64,000 nt of DNA from Thalassococcus sp. S3 (GCF_004216475.1 NZ_CP022303.1:3720001-3784000), one strand, 5' to 3'. Shown: positions 1-8,629, numbered from the stretch's first letter. Program-made: numbers and translations. The notes: generated by a model from the sequence alone, not told the origin.

Positions 1-1
1 C

Positions 2-1675
2 GAGGACCTTAATGACGGGCTCATCCCGCAAATGCCCGCCGGTGCTCTCGTGATGGTCGATATCGGCCCGGCCGGTTTGGACTGCACCAGCCTCCGCACC
101 GTCGATTTGACCGGACTTGCCGACGTCGCCCCCTCTGACCCCGAGCCGGAATTCGTTGACATCAACAGCGCGGGCGAGACGGTTCTGACGCTTCAGGAAA
201 ACAACCATATCGTCGTGGTTTCGCGGGACGGCTCTATTCTAAGTCATTTCTCCGCTGGCGCTGTGGATCTGGAAAACATTGACGCCACAGATGAGCGCGG
301 CGCGCTTATCTTCACGGAAAGCCAGCCCCGCCGCCTGCGCGAACCAGATGCGGTAAAATGGATCGACGACCAGCATTTTGCCACCGCCAATGAGGGCGAC
401 TACGAAGGTGGCTCCCGCGGCTGGACGATTTTTTCCAAGGACGGGACCGTCGTTTACGAAAACGGCACGGGCTTAGAACACGCCATCGTAGAGATCGGCC
501 ACTACCCCGACAAACGCTCCGACAGCAAAGGGGTCGAACCGGAATCCGTAACCTTCGACACCTTCGGCGGCACGCCGTTCATCTTTGTCGGCGCCGAGCG
601 TGCCAGCATCATCGGCGTCTACGACGCGACGGATCCCGCCGCCCCGGTGCTGACGCAGCTTCTGCCCTCCGGCGTGGGGCCCGAAGGCTATGTCACGATC
701 CCCGCCCGCAACCTCCTTTTGTCGGCCAATGAAACCGACCTGATCGGGGATGGCGGTGTACGGTCCCACGTGATGATCTATGAATATCAGGAGGCGCCCG
801 CGGCCTATCCTCACCTCACCAGCGCCGCGATGGAGACGCTTACAGGCTGGGGTGCGCTGTCTGGCCTGGTCTCGGATGAGAGCGGCATGCTCTACGCCGT
901 GAACGACAGCTTCTATGGCTACCAACCCACGATCTTCCGCATCGACCCGTCCCAGACACCGGCGCAGATAACCGACGCGATCCGCATCACCCGCGGGGGC
1001 TTTCCCGCGCAAAAACTCGATGTGGAAGGCATTACGTTGGATGGCCAAGGCGGATTCTGGGTCGCATCCGAAGGCCGCACCGACGGTGTGATCCCTCATG
1101 CGCTCTACCACGTGAATGCCGATGGCGTGATCCAGCGGGAAATCGGCCTGCCGCCCGAACTCATGGCCGTCGAAACCCGCTTCGGCTTCGAGGGTATCAC
1201 AAAGGTCGGCAACATGCTCTGGATGGCAGTCCAGCGTGAATGGCAAGATGATCCGGCCGATCACGTGAAACTCCTGGCCTACGATCTGGAAACCGAAGAG
1301 TGGGGCGCCGTTCACTACCGCAAGGCCACGCCCGAAACCGGCTGGACCGGTCTTTCAGAGATCACGGCCCATGGGGAATACATCTATGTCATCGAACGCG
1401 ACAACCAGCATGACGCCCGCGCGGTCACCAAGAAAATCTACCGCATTCCCCTGGCCGAGATGACGCCCGCGCCCCTCGGTACCGCGCTTCCCGTCGTCAG
1501 CAAGGAGGAGGTGCGCGACCTCATCCCCGACCTCACCTCGACCGGCGGCTATGTGCTCGACAAGGTCGAAGGCCTCGCCATCACACCGGATGGCACCGCC
1601 TATGTGGTCACCGACAATGACGGCGTCGACGACAGTTCCGGTGAGACGATGTTCTTCTCGATCGGGCAGATGTGA
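2..1675 (+). CDS. Phytase-like esterase / beta-propeller protein, 5' end cut by window
   Basis: The reading frame is open back to base 2, so the true start lies outside the window; the first ATG inside is at 32. Counting from that ATG, residues about 20-260 resemble a beta-propeller of the choice-of-anchor I / alkaline-phosphatase-like kind (ESQPRRLREPDAVKWIDD, GVGPEGYVTI, LLLSANETD). Residues about 265-545 match the esterase-like activity of phytase domain (GMLYAVNDSFYG, LDVEGITLDGQGGFWVASEGR, FGFEGITK). Such proteins are usually exported and thought to act on phosphoesters, but no substrate can be assigned. It ends with TGA and is followed by two hairpins. Domain assignment is by motif only. 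Confidence 0.8.
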   Translation, partial: EDLNDGLIPQMPAGALVMVDIGPAGLDCTSLRTVDLTGLADVAPSDPEPEFVDINSAGETVLTLQENNHIVVVSRDGSILSHFSAGAVDLENIDATDERGALIFTESQPRRLREPDAVKWIDDQHFATANEGDYEGGSRGWTIFSKDGTVVYENGTGLEHAIVEIGHYPDKRSDSKGVEPESVTFDTFGGTPFIFVGAERASIIGVYDATDPAAPVLTQLLPSGVGPEGYVTIPARNLLLSANETDLIGDGGVRSHVMIYEYQEAPAAYPHLTSAAMETLTGWGALSGLVSDESGMLYAVNDSFYGYQPTIFRIDPSQTPAQITDAIRITRGGFPAQKLDVEGITLDGQGGFWVASEGRTDGVIPHALYHVNADGVIQREIGLPPELMAVETRFGFEGITKVGNMLWMAVQREWQDDPADHVKLLAYDLETEEWGAVHYRKATPETGWTGLSEITAHGEYIYVIERDNQHDARAVTKKIYRIPLAEMTPAPLGTALPVVSKEEVRDLIPDLTSTGGYVLDKVEGLAITPDGTAYVVTDNDGVDDSSGETMFFSIGQM

Positions 1676-1711
1676 CCCTTCATCTTGCCAGATAAACTCC
1701 CGCCGGAGGCC

Positions 1712-1767
1712 GCCTCCCCTTCAGGGGAGGCAAACAAAAGAAATGGCCCGGGGCATCGCCCCGGGCC
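1712..1767. terminator. Two stem-loops between convergent genes, probable bidirectional terminator
   Basis: A perfect 8-bp stem lies at 1712-1719/1724-1731 (GCCTCCCC, loop TTCA), and a perfect 10-bp GC stem at 1745-1754/1758-1767 with a 3-base loop. The second is followed on plus by TCCGTTTTC and on minus by ATTTCTTTTG. It sits between the phytase-like gene and the convergent hsp20 gene and could end both transcripts. Confidence 0.7.
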
Positions 1768-1792
1768 TCCGTTTTCTCAAAAGTGCGATCAG

Positions 1793-2263
1793 TTAGTTAA
1801 CGGCCTTGGCGTCAACCACATCCGTCTCGATCGCCTTGGCGCCGCTCGCAATCTCGATCCGGCGCGGTTTCAGTGCTTCGGGCACTTCGCGCTGCAGATC
1901 GATGTGGAGCATGCCGTTTTCATGGCTCGCACCGGTCACGCGGACATGATCAGCAAGATGGAACCGGCGCTCGAATGCGCGCGTGGCGATGCCGCGATGC
2001 AGATAGGTCCGCTCCTTGTCCTCTTCGGCTTTCCGCGCCGAAACGACGAGCGACTTTTCCTTCACCTCCACCGACAGATCGGCATCCGCGAAGCCTGCGA
2101 CAGCAATCGAAATGCGATATGCATCATCGGCGGTTTTTTCGATGTTGTAAGGGGGATAGCTCGGCTGGCTGACATCGTTGGTCAGAACCCGGTCCATCAT
2201 ATCGGCAATCTGGTCGAACCCGACAGTCGCGCGGTAAAGCGGAGCAAAATCAAACGTACGCAT
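1793..2263 (-). CDS. Small heat-shock protein, Hsp20 family (IbpA-like)
   Basis: A 156-residue protein starting MRTFDFAPLYRATVGFD, the usual opening of proteobacterial IbpA-type chaperones. The alpha-crystallin domain spans about residues 33-130 (YPPYNIEKTADDAYRISIAVAGF, LVVSARK, YLHRGIATRAFERRFHLADHV), with a short C-terminal tail. These ATP-independent holdases bind unfolding proteins in the cytoplasm for later refolding by DnaK/ClpB. The gene stands alone between a convergent gene and a protease gene. A Shine-Dalgarno GAGGAT lies about 9 bases before the ATG and is inside a potential hairpin (see 2272-2291), which suggests heat-controlled translation. Confidence 0.93.
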   Translation of the reverse strand: MRTFDFAPLYRATVGFDQIADMMDRVLTNDVSQPSYPPYNIEKTADDAYRISIAVAGFADADLSVEVKEKSLVVSARKAEEDKERTYLHRGIATRAFERRFHLADHVRVTGASHENGMLHIDLQREVPEALKPRRIEIASGAKAIETDVVDAKAVN

Positions 2264-2271
2264 AGGTCGTT

Positions 2272-2291
2272 ATCCTCATTCGTTGAGCGAT
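2272..2291 (-). promoter_or_regulatory. Candidate RNA thermometer hairpin over the hsp20 ribosome-binding site
   Basis: In the hsp20 leader, ATCGCTCA can pair with TGAGGAT across the loop ACGAA, leaving one bulged G. The right arm contains the Shine-Dalgarno AGGA. A weak, bulged stem that hides the ribosome-binding site is the hallmark of ROSE/IbpA-type thermometers. It is seen as sequence complementarity only; no folding energy was computed. Confidence 0.45.
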
Positions 2292-2391
2292 GTTGACATG
2301 AGCCCTCCATTCGGACGAGCCCGGTTTGAAAGCGCCGGAACCCAGCTTTGGCATCCCGACATTCCTCAGATGGGAAGCGATAAACCGCCTG

Positions 2392-3213
2392 TCAAGACCC
2401 GCCCGGACGCACGAATTTCGCACCCGTTTCGCGCCGGGCGTCCCCCACGGTGATGCGGTTGACGCGCGGCGCTGGTGCGACGGCAAACCCCTCTCCCGCC
2501 TCCAGACGGGCCTTTAAAAGGCTGAGTGGCTCATCGAGCGCCGTGCCCAGGGCGACTTTCTCGCCGTGGACTTCGGCCTTCGCGGATACGACCGACACGA
2601 TCTGCGGGCGCCCTGCCTCAAAACTGAAAATCGGAGCGCCCGAAGATCCGAAATCCACATTGCAGGACATCACCAGAACACCCTGCTGGCGCGCCAGCAC
2701 CGCACAGACTTCCTGAAGGGAAGGCGCGTTCGCACGATCCATCGCATAGGACACTACGCCGACCTGGTCGCCCGCCACGGGGCGCGGCGCGGTCTCAAAG
2801 GGAACAACGGTTGTATTTCGGATTTCCCGGCGCAGCTCTAGCAGCGCCACATCGTTACGCACCCGTTCGGACGACACCGCATCGCCGTAATCATAGTTCG
2901 GATGCACGACCGCACGTTTGACCATACGGTAGGCCGACGCGCGGCCATTGCGCCAGCCGGCGCGAAACTCTATCGTTTCCGGGTTGATCTGCTTTCCGGT
3001 AGTCTTGTCAAAAAGACAATGCGCCGCCGTCAAGACAAGGTCGGGCGCGATCAGCGCTCCGGTACAAAAGCCCGCTCCGCTGATGTCGAGCTGTCCCACC
3101 GCCTGCCATGCGCGGCCGGCATCGGTCGTATCAAGACTTTGCAACCGCGCATCCTGAGCCTGAGCCGTTAGAGGAATGACCGAAAAAACAAATGCAATGA
3201 GCAGGCGCCGCAA
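2392..3213 (-). CDS. Secreted trypsin-like serine protease (S1 family)
   Basis: The 273-residue product begins with a signal peptide (MRRLLIAFVFSVIPLTAQAQ, cleavage near residue 20). The chymotrypsin-fold triad is visible: His65 in TAAHC, Asp120 in NDVALLEL and Ser190 in GSSGAP. Cysteines flank the His (FCTG...AHC) and precede the Ser (VCAVL, MSCNV), as expected of an exported disulfide-bonded enzyme. The final 35 residues, with ATPRVN-like and ARRETGAKF motifs, lie outside the protease domain. It is transcribed toward hsp20 with 128 bp between them, so co-transcription is possible but not evident. The substrate is unknown. Confidence 0.88.
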   Translation of the reverse strand: MRRLLIAFVFSVIPLTAQAQDARLQSLDTTDAGRAWQAVGQLDISGAGFCTGALIAPDLVLTAAHCLFDKTTGKQINPETIEFRAGWRNGRASAYRMVKRAVVHPNYDYGDAVSSERVRNDVALLELRREIRNTTVVPFETAPRPVAGDQVGVVSYAMDRANAPSLQEVCAVLARQQGVLVMSCNVDFGSSGAPIFSFEAGRPQIVSVVSAKAEVHGEKVALGTALDEPLSLLKARLEAGEGFAVAPAPRVNRITVGDARRETGAKFVRPGGS

Positions 3214-3287
3214 GAGAAAACTCCTTTATCCGTCACCTGCCGCGATAGCTGCGAGTTAAGGCGAAATTGGGGCACGACCCTGACGAC

Positions 3288-4640
3288 CTATCGCAGGATC
3301 GGCACTTCCGGCGGTTTATCGCTCATACCTGCAAGCGCGGGCGGCTTCGGACCCCCCGTCATCCAATCAAGAAGTTCCACGGTGTGCACAACAGGAACCT
3401 CCGTTCCCGAACCGATCTGCATCATACAGCCGATATTCCCCGCAGCGATGACATCCGGGGTCTTTGCCTCCAGCGTCTTCACTTTGCGATCCTTGAGTTT
3501 CTTCGAGATCTCGGGCTGCATCAGGTTGTAGGTTCCGGCAGATCCACAGCAAAGATGGCTGTCCGCAGGTTCAACCACGTGAAAGCCTGCCCGTTTCAGC
3601 AGATCCTTCGGGTAGGTCTTGATCTGTTGGCCGTGCTGCAGTGAACAAGCCGCATGATAAGCCACGGTCACAGGGCCCGCCGCATCATCGGCAGGGGCTT
3701 TTTCGAATGCGCTGGCGCCTTCCGGCAGAAGCTCGATCAGCACTTCTGACACGTCCTTCGCCAGCTCGGACACCCGGGCTGCATCCTGTGCCAGGGCTTC
3801 GTTTCGGAACATGTGACCGTAATCCTTGACCGTCGTCCCACATCCGCTGGTGTTGATGACAATGGCATCCAGCCCCTCACCGTCCAGTTCCCGGGCCCAG
3901 GCCTTGATATTCTTGGCGGCCGTGGCATGGCTTTCGGACGTCTTGCCCATATGGTGTGTCAGCGCCCCGCAGCACCCCGCACCCTCCGCCACCACCACTT
4001 CGCATCCCAGCCGTGTCAGTAGCCTGATCGTCGCGTCGTTGATGTCGGTATTCAGCGCCCGTTGTGCGCAGCCGGTCATCAGGGCAACCCGCTTGCGACG
4101 CGCCCCCGCCGGTTCGAAGCTTTGCGGATCGTCGTTGCGGCTCACCGGCGGGATCTGCCGGGGCGCCATGTCGAGCATCGCGCGCAGCCGCGCATCCGGG
4201 ACCAGCGGCGCGAACGGGCGCCCGATCTTCGCCGCCAGCAAGGCCACGCGAAACCGCATCGGATAGGGCAGGATCCGCGCCAGAACCCAGCGCAGGGCCC
4301 GGTCACTCCATGGCCGGTCATAGTGCTGCTCGATATATTCCCGCGCGTGATCGACCAGGTGCATATAGTGGACCCCAGACGGGCAGGTGGTCATGCAGGC
4401 CAGGCAGCTCAGACACCGATCAATGTGCTTGACGGTCTTTTCATCCGGGACACGTTCATTTTCCAGCATGTCCTTGATCAGGTAAATCCGCCCACGCGGA
4501 CTGTCGAGCTCGTCACCCAATACCTGATAGGTCGGGCAGGTCGCGGTGCAAAATCCGCAATGCACGCAACTGCGCAAGATCTCGTTCGAGCGTTGGATCG
4601 CCGGATCGGCGAGCTGCTCTTCGGTAAAATGTGTCTGCAT
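3288..4640 (-). CDS. glcF: Glycolate oxidase iron-sulfur subunit GlcF
   Basis: A 450-residue protein with two N-terminal 4Fe-4S motifs (CVHCGFCTATCPTY at about 31-45 and CLSCLACMTTCPSGV at about 82-96) and two later CCG-type domains (GCCGAL, CCGSAGTYNL), the standard GlcF/GlpC layout. It passes electrons from the flavin subunits GlcD/GlcE, which oxidise glycolate to glyoxylate at the inner membrane face, to the quinone pool. It is the last gene of the glcD-glcE-membrane protein-glcF run, and its ATG directly follows the stop of the small membrane gene. The length and motifs are normal for the family. Confidence 0.95.
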   Translation of the reverse strand: MQTHFTEEQLADPAIQRSNEILRSCVHCGFCTATCPTYQVLGDELDSPRGRIYLIKDMLENERVPDEKTVKHIDRCLSCLACMTTCPSGVHYMHLVDHAREYIEQHYDRPWSDRALRWVLARILPYPMRFRVALLAAKIGRPFAPLVPDARLRAMLDMAPRQIPPVSRNDDPQSFEPAGARRKRVALMTGCAQRALNTDINDATIRLLTRLGCEVVVAEGAGCCGALTHHMGKTSESHATAAKNIKAWARELDGEGLDAIVINTSGCGTTVKDYGHMFRNEALAQDAARVSELAKDVSEVLIELLPEGASAFEKAPADDAAGPVTVAYHAACSLQHGQQIKTYPKDLLKRAGFHVVEPADSHLCCGSAGTYNLMQPEISKKLKDRKVKTLEAKTPDVIAAGNIGCMMQIGSGTEVPVVHTVELLDWMTGGPKPPALAGMSDKPPEVPILR

Positions 4641-4994
4641 CTAACCTGCCATCGTCTGTGCGATTACAATTCCGAACCACGGGATCGTGGCCCCTATCGC
4701 CGCGACCGCGGCGGTCCAGCGGCGGGCTTTTGGCGGATCCTCCAACATCAGTCGCAGAACCTGACCCACCAGCGCCATCGAGATCACCCACGCAACCCAT
4801 AGCAGCAGCGGTGTGACGAAGGCCCCGCCTGTCGCCATCAGCGACCAGCCAAAAGCCCCGACGATCAGCAGGCCAATACCACCGCCAAGCAACCGCACTT
4901 CCCGACCTCCGGGCGCGCGGCTGAGAAGCACCAGAGCAAACGCGGGACCCAAAAGGAAGATGAGCGCATAGGCCAGAACAAGCGCTGCATTCAT
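4641..4994 (-). CDS. Small four-helix membrane protein inside the glycolate oxidase operon
   Basis: A 117-residue hydrophobic protein with about four membrane segments (ALVLAYALIFLLGPAFALVLL, LGGGIGLLIVGAFGWSLM, FVTPLLLWVAWVISMALVG, WTAAVAAIGATIPWFGIVIA). It is wedged between glcE (4-bp overlap at its start) and glcF (directly adjacent at its stop), so it is almost surely translated with them. I recognise no named family. Position suggests a membrane anchor or partner of the GlcDEF complex, or an unrelated passenger; this is inference from context only. Confidence 0.75.
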   Translation of the reverse strand: MNAALVLAYALIFLLGPAFALVLLSRAPGGREVRLLGGGIGLLIVGAFGWSLMATGGAFVTPLLLWVAWVISMALVGQVLRLMLEDPPKARRWTAAVAAIGATIPWFGIVIAQTMAG

Positions 4995-6103
4995 CCCATC
5001 AGTCCGGCATTCAGTATTCCGCGCGGATCGAACCGCGCCCGCAAACCAGCGGACAGGGCCGCCAAAGGCGCAGGCTGAGGTTGGAACATGCCAAGGCTCT
5101 GCCGGATCTTCGGAGCTCCGCGGACAAGTGTTGCATGTCCATCAATTTGCCCTGCCTTGGCACGCAAATCCGTGCCTTCGGGCAGACGCAGCCAGATCAG
5201 GCCGCCGCCCCAGTCGTAAAGTGCCGCCTCCGGCCGAAGCCGCGCAACAAGCGCCGGTGCGTCGGTCGGTTTCGTCGAGATCCGCCAGACATCGCCGGGC
5301 GCCCCGGCAAAAGCCTCAACATCCCGAATGCTTCTCCAAAGCTCTCGCGATTTCGTGACATCCTGCTCAACCTCTGCCGGACCAAAAGACCCAAGCGCCT
5401 CTGTCAGAGCCCCCGCACGATAGAGGACAGATCGGGCAAACCCTTCCAGGCGCAACGACGTGACTTTCGTCGCCGGATCATGCGCTGCGGCTGTCACCTC
5501 GTAGGGAGAAGACAGGGCAGCCGACATCGCGCGAACGGCATCTCTGTCCTCCAGACCGGACAGTTGCAGGGTCAGCTCGGCCTCAACACCCGGCAGGACC
5601 TTGAAGGACACTTCGCTCAATACGCCAAGCGTCCCACAGGCCCCGCTCATCAGCTTCACGAGATCATATCCCGTGACGTTCTTCATCACCCGACCGCCAT
5701 TCTTGACGATCGCCCCCGCGCCATCGACATATCGCACACCCAGCAGGAAGTCCCGCGCCGCCCCGGCCTGTATGCGCCTGGGCCCGCTGACATTCGCGGC
5801 CATCACCCCTCCGATCGTGGGCTCGCCGCTTGTGCCCAGAAGCGCCCGATGATCCATCGGCTCAAAGGCCAGCCGCTGGTTCTCCGCCGCAAGCGCCGCC
5901 TCGATCTCGGCCACCGGTGTCCCGGCCTGTGCCACCAGGGTCAGCGCGCCCGGCTCGTAAAGTGTGATGCCGCTCAGCCCCGATGTGCTCAGCGCCTCGC
6001 CCTCGGGGGTCATGCCCCTGGTCCCACCGCCCTGCACGGCCAATGGTCCATCTGCGTCTACAATGATGTCGGCCAGATCGGCCTCTGTCTCGGGTCTCAG
6101 CAT
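4991..6103 (-). CDS. glcE: Glycolate oxidase FAD-binding subunit GlcE
   Basis: I chose the ATG at 6103, giving 370 residues that begin MLRPETEADLADII and have GAGAAG just upstream. An in-frame ATG at 6232 exists, but the extra 43 residues look non-coding and overlap glcD. The PCMH-type FAD domain covers about residues 10-180 (VQGGGTRG, MDHRALLGTSGEPTIGG, ITGYDLVKLMSGACGTLGVL), with a short C-terminal cap as usual for GlcE compared with GlcD. It forms the flavin heterodimer of glycolate oxidase. It is followed with a 4-bp overlap by the small membrane gene. Confidence 0.93.
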   Translation of the reverse strand: MLRPETEADLADIIVDADGPLAVQGGGTRGMTPEGEALSTSGLSGITLYEPGALTLVAQAGTPVAEIEAALAAENQRLAFEPMDHRALLGTSGEPTIGGVMAANVSGPRRIQAGAARDFLLGVRYVDGAGAIVKNGGRVMKNVTGYDLVKLMSGACGTLGVLSEVSFKVLPGVEAELTLQLSGLEDRDAVRAMSAALSSPYEVTAAAHDPATKVTSLRLEGFARSVLYRAGALTEALGSFGPAEVEQDVTKSRELWRSIRDVEAFAGAPGDVWRISTKPTDAPALVARLRPEAALYDWGGGLIWLRLPEGTDLRAKAGQIDGHATLVRGAPKIRQSLGMFQPQPAPLAALSAGLRARFDPRGILNAGLMG

Positions 6104-6153
6104 GCTTCTTCTCGATCCCAATACGGCGGGGGTCCGGGGGCTGGCCCCCGGGG

Positions 6154-7602
6154 TTACTCCGCGGCCAGTCTTGCGGTCCGCCGGCCCTCGGACACCGACA
6201 GGGGAAAGACCTTCGCCGGGTTCAACAGCCAATGCGGGTCGAACACATCCTTGACCGCCATCTGTGCCTCCAGATCTTCGGGCGAATACTGGTGCAGCAT
6301 CAGATCTCGCTTTTCGATGCCCACGCCGTGCTCACCGGTCAGACAGCCTCCAACCTCCACACACAGCTTCAGGATCTCCGCCCCGAACGCCTCACACGTC
6401 TCAAGATCCCCCGGCTTATTGGCATCAAACAGGATCAGGGGATGCATATTGCCGTCGCCGGCGTGAAACACATTGCCCACATCCAGCCCGAACTCCTCCG
6501 ACATTTCGCCGATCCGCCGCAACACGTAAGGCAGGCTCGATACCGGGATCGTGCCATCCAGGCACATGTAATCGTTGATCTGCCCCATCGCGCCAAAAGC
6601 GCTTTTGCGACCCAGCCAGATCTTGGCGCTCTCCTCCGCCGATCCGCTTTCTTTCAGCGCAACCGGATTATGGCGCTTGGCGATCTCCACGATCTTCTCA
6701 AGCTGTTCGTCAATCTCCGCCTCGGATCCCTCGACTTCCACGATCAGAAGCGCCTCGCAATCGGGGTAACCCGCCTTGGCGAAATTCTCGCAGCTCTGGA
6801 TGCAAAGCCGATCCATGAACTCGATTGCCACCGGCAAAACACCCGCCTTGATGATGTCGCTAACGCAGGCGCCCGCGACCTCGTTGTCGTCGAACCCCAT
6901 CAGCACCGGCCTCGCGCCCTCCGGCTTGCGCAGTATGCGCAGCGTCGCCTCCGTCACCACGCCCAACTGCCCTTCAGAGCCGCAGATGACGCCCAGCAGG
7001 TCCAGACCACCCGCATCCAGATGCGCGCCGCCGATCTCGATAACGGTGCCGTCCATCATCACCATCGTGACGCCCAGAAGATTGTTGGTGGTCACCCCGT
7101 ATTTCAGGCAATGCGCCCCGCCAGAATTCATCGCGATATTGCCCGCAATCGCGCAGGCAAGCTGCGAGGACGGATCCGGCGCATAGAAAAAGTCTTCTTC
7201 TTCGACCGCGCCTGTGACGCTGAGATTTGTCCGTCCGGATTGAACGCGGATGATGCGGTTTTCATAATCCGTCTCCAGGACCTCGTTCATCCGCGCCACG
7301 CCCAGGATCACGCAATCCGCGGTCGGCAGCGCCCCCCCTGCCAGAGATGTTCCTGACCCGCGCGGCACCACCGGCACGCCTTCGTCGTGACAAATGCGCA
7401 AGACGTCCGACACCTCCTGGGTCGAGGCCGGCAGCACGGCCAGCATCGGAGGACATTTATAAGCCGTCAGCGCATCGCATTCGTAAGCGCGCGTCTCCGC
7501 TTCATCGGAGATGACCGCGTCCGCCGGCAGAACGTCACGCAACCGCGCCTCCAGACGCGCTTTGCGCGACAGGATCAGGGGGTCGGGGGTCGGCATTTCC
7601 AT
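6154..7602 (-). CDS. glcD: Glycolate oxidase catalytic FAD subunit GlcD
   Basis: The start at 7602 (MEMPTPDPLILSRKARLEARL) is preceded by AGAGGAGAAG at good spacing, so the upstream ATG at 7638 is unlikely. The 482-residue protein has the PCMH FAD domain (VPRGSGTSLAGGALP, GGAHCLKYGVTTNNLLG) and the C-terminal FAD-linked oxidase domain with VFHAGDGNMHPLILFD and the signature GEHGVGIEKR. It oxidises glycolate to glyoxylate, or a related 2-hydroxy acid such as D-lactate, with GlcE and GlcF. It is the first gene of the operon. A perfect inverted repeat at 7618-7638 lies in its promoter region. Confidence 0.95.
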   Translation of the reverse strand: MEMPTPDPLILSRKARLEARLRDVLPADAVISDEAETRAYECDALTAYKCPPMLAVLPASTQEVSDVLRICHDEGVPVVPRGSGTSLAGGALPTADCVILGVARMNEVLETDYENRIIRVQSGRTNLSVTGAVEEEDFFYAPDPSSQLACAIAGNIAMNSGGAHCLKYGVTTNNLLGVTMVMMDGTVIEIGGAHLDAGGLDLLGVICGSEGQLGVVTEATLRILRKPEGARPVLMGFDDNEVAGACVSDIIKAGVLPVAIEFMDRLCIQSCENFAKAGYPDCEALLIVEVEGSEAEIDEQLEKIVEIAKRHNPVALKESGSAEESAKIWLGRKSAFGAMGQINDYMCLDGTIPVSSLPYVLRRIGEMSEEFGLDVGNVFHAGDGNMHPLILFDANKPGDLETCEAFGAEILKLCVEVGGCLTGEHGVGIEKRDLMLHQYSPEDLEAQMAVKDVFDPHWLLNPAKVFPLSVSEGRRTARLAAE

Positions 7603-7617
7603 GGCACTTCTCCTCTT

Positions 7618-7638
7618 TTGGTAAATTAATATTACCAA
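7618..7638 (-). promoter_or_regulatory. Inverted repeat in the glcD promoter region, candidate operator
   Basis: Perfect 7-bp arms TTGGTAA (7618-7624) and TTACCAA (7632-7638) flank an AT-only 7-bp centre, 16 bp upstream of the glcD ATG. TGGT...ACCA half-sites are typical of FadR-subfamily GntR regulators such as GlcC and PdhR, although their usual spacing is shorter. No such regulator gene is next to the operon. Confidence 0.45.
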
Positions 7639-7722
7639 TTTTGCGAAATCGCAAGTCCAAAGATCCGGGCGTCACACGGTCTCGTGACAGACAAACCTTT
7701 CCCGATCCCTTATGCTGACGGC

Positions 7723-8073
7723 ATGAGATATTTTTTTGCAGTCTTCGCGCTTCTTCTCGCAGCCCCACTTGCTGCCGATCCGCCCCAGATCGAAGAGGTA
7801 ACGGCCACCAAATCCGGTACGACCTGGCGTTTTGACGTCACGATCCGCCACCCCGACACCGGTTGGGATCACTACGCGGACGGCTGGCGGGTTCTCGATA
7901 TGGACGGCAACGAATTGGGCATGCGGGTCCTGCACCACCCGCACGAGACCGAGCAGCCGTTCACCCGCTCTCTTTCCGGCGTCGCCATTCCCGAAGGCCT
8001 CACTCAGGTCCAGATCGAGGCGCGCTGTTCCGTCGACGGGTGGAGCGCAATCACCACGGTCGACTTGCCCTGA
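7723..8073 (+). CDS. Small exported protein of unknown function
   Basis: The start at 7723 gives 116 residues with a clear signal peptide (MRYFFAVFALLLAAPLAADPP); an ATG 39 bp upstream would bury it. The mature part of about 95 residues is beta-rich (WRFDVTIRHPDTGWDHYADGWRVLD, HPHETEQPFTRSLSGVAIPEGLTQVQIEARC) and looks like a compact periplasmic beta-sandwich, with one cysteine. It is divergent from glcD, about 120 bp away, and no strong ribosome-binding site is seen. I do not recognise a characterised family. Confidence 0.75.
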   Translation: MRYFFAVFALLLAAPLAADPPQIEEVTATKSGTTWRFDVTIRHPDTGWDHYADGWRVLDMDGNELGMRVLHHPHETEQPFTRSLSGVAIPEGLTQVQIEARCSVDGWSAITTVDLP

Positions 8074-8094
8074 CAGTCTGCTTAGGGGCGGCAA

Positions 8095-8121
8095 CCGGTC
8101 TTCTCCGTAGGAGAGGACCGG
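8095..8121. terminator. Strong hairpin between convergent genes
   Basis: A 12-bp stem, CCGGTCTTCTCC against GGAGAGGACCGG with one G-T pair, closes a GTA loop. It lies between the secreted-protein gene and the convergent rlmH gene. There is no T-run behind it, so its terminator role is inferred from position. Confidence 0.5.
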
Positions 8122-8161
8122 ATATCACGTGTCGGGCAAGCCCGCCTCATTTCCAAAGCAG

Positions 8162-8629
8162 TTAACTCCGGTGGTATGGGCCACCCGCCAGGATTGTCGC
8201 GGCCCGGTACAATTGCTCGGCCAGCATCACACGCACCAGCATATGCGGCCAGACCATCTTTCCAAAAGACAAGCTAAACTGAGCTTCGGCTCGCAACCCA
8301 CGGTCAATGCCATCCGCGCCGCCGATCACAAAGGCAACATCCCGAACATCCCCTCGCCATCGATCCAGCTTGGCGGCGAAATCGGGGGACGTCATAAGGC
8401 TGCCGCGTTCATCAAGTGTCACGACATATGCCGCGGTTGGAATGACGCCCCGCAAAAGATCCGCTTCAGCGGCCATGCCGCGTGACTTGCGATCCTCCAC
8501 CTCGCGCTCGCTCGCCGGGCCCAGACCCAACGCCCGGCCGGTTCGGTTGAACCGTTTGAGATAGTCGTCCGTGAGCGCGCGCTCCTCACCCGACCTCAGC
8601 CGACCCACCGCGCAAATGTGAACGCGCAT
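8162..8629 (-). CDS. rlmH: 23S rRNA (pseudouridine1915-N3)-methyltransferase RlmH
   Basis: A 155-residue SPOUT-fold enzyme. The family hallmarks are all present: MRVHICAVGRL at the start, FVIGGADGIDRGLRAEA (SAM-binding knot) and the C-terminal FSLSFGKMVWPHMLVRVMLAEQLYRA...GGPYHR. It methylates pseudouridine 1915 in helix 69 of 23S rRNA on assembled 70S ribosomes using SAM. It lies 9 bp downstream of rsfS, the usual rsfS-rlmH pair of many bacteria. Confidence 0.97.
   Translation of the reverse strand: MRVHICAVGRLRSGEERALTDDYLKRFNRTGRALGLGPASEREVEDRKSRGMAAEADLLRGVIPTAAYVVTLDERGSLMTSPDFAAKLDRWRGDVRDVAFVIGGADGIDRGLRAEAQFSLSFGKMVWPHMLVRVMLAEQLYRAATILAGGPYHRS

Noticed and set aside
473..1315. A 280-codon minus-strand frame within the phytase-like gene
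   Set aside because: Antisense shadow; the plus frame has coherent propeller and phytase-esterase motifs throughout.
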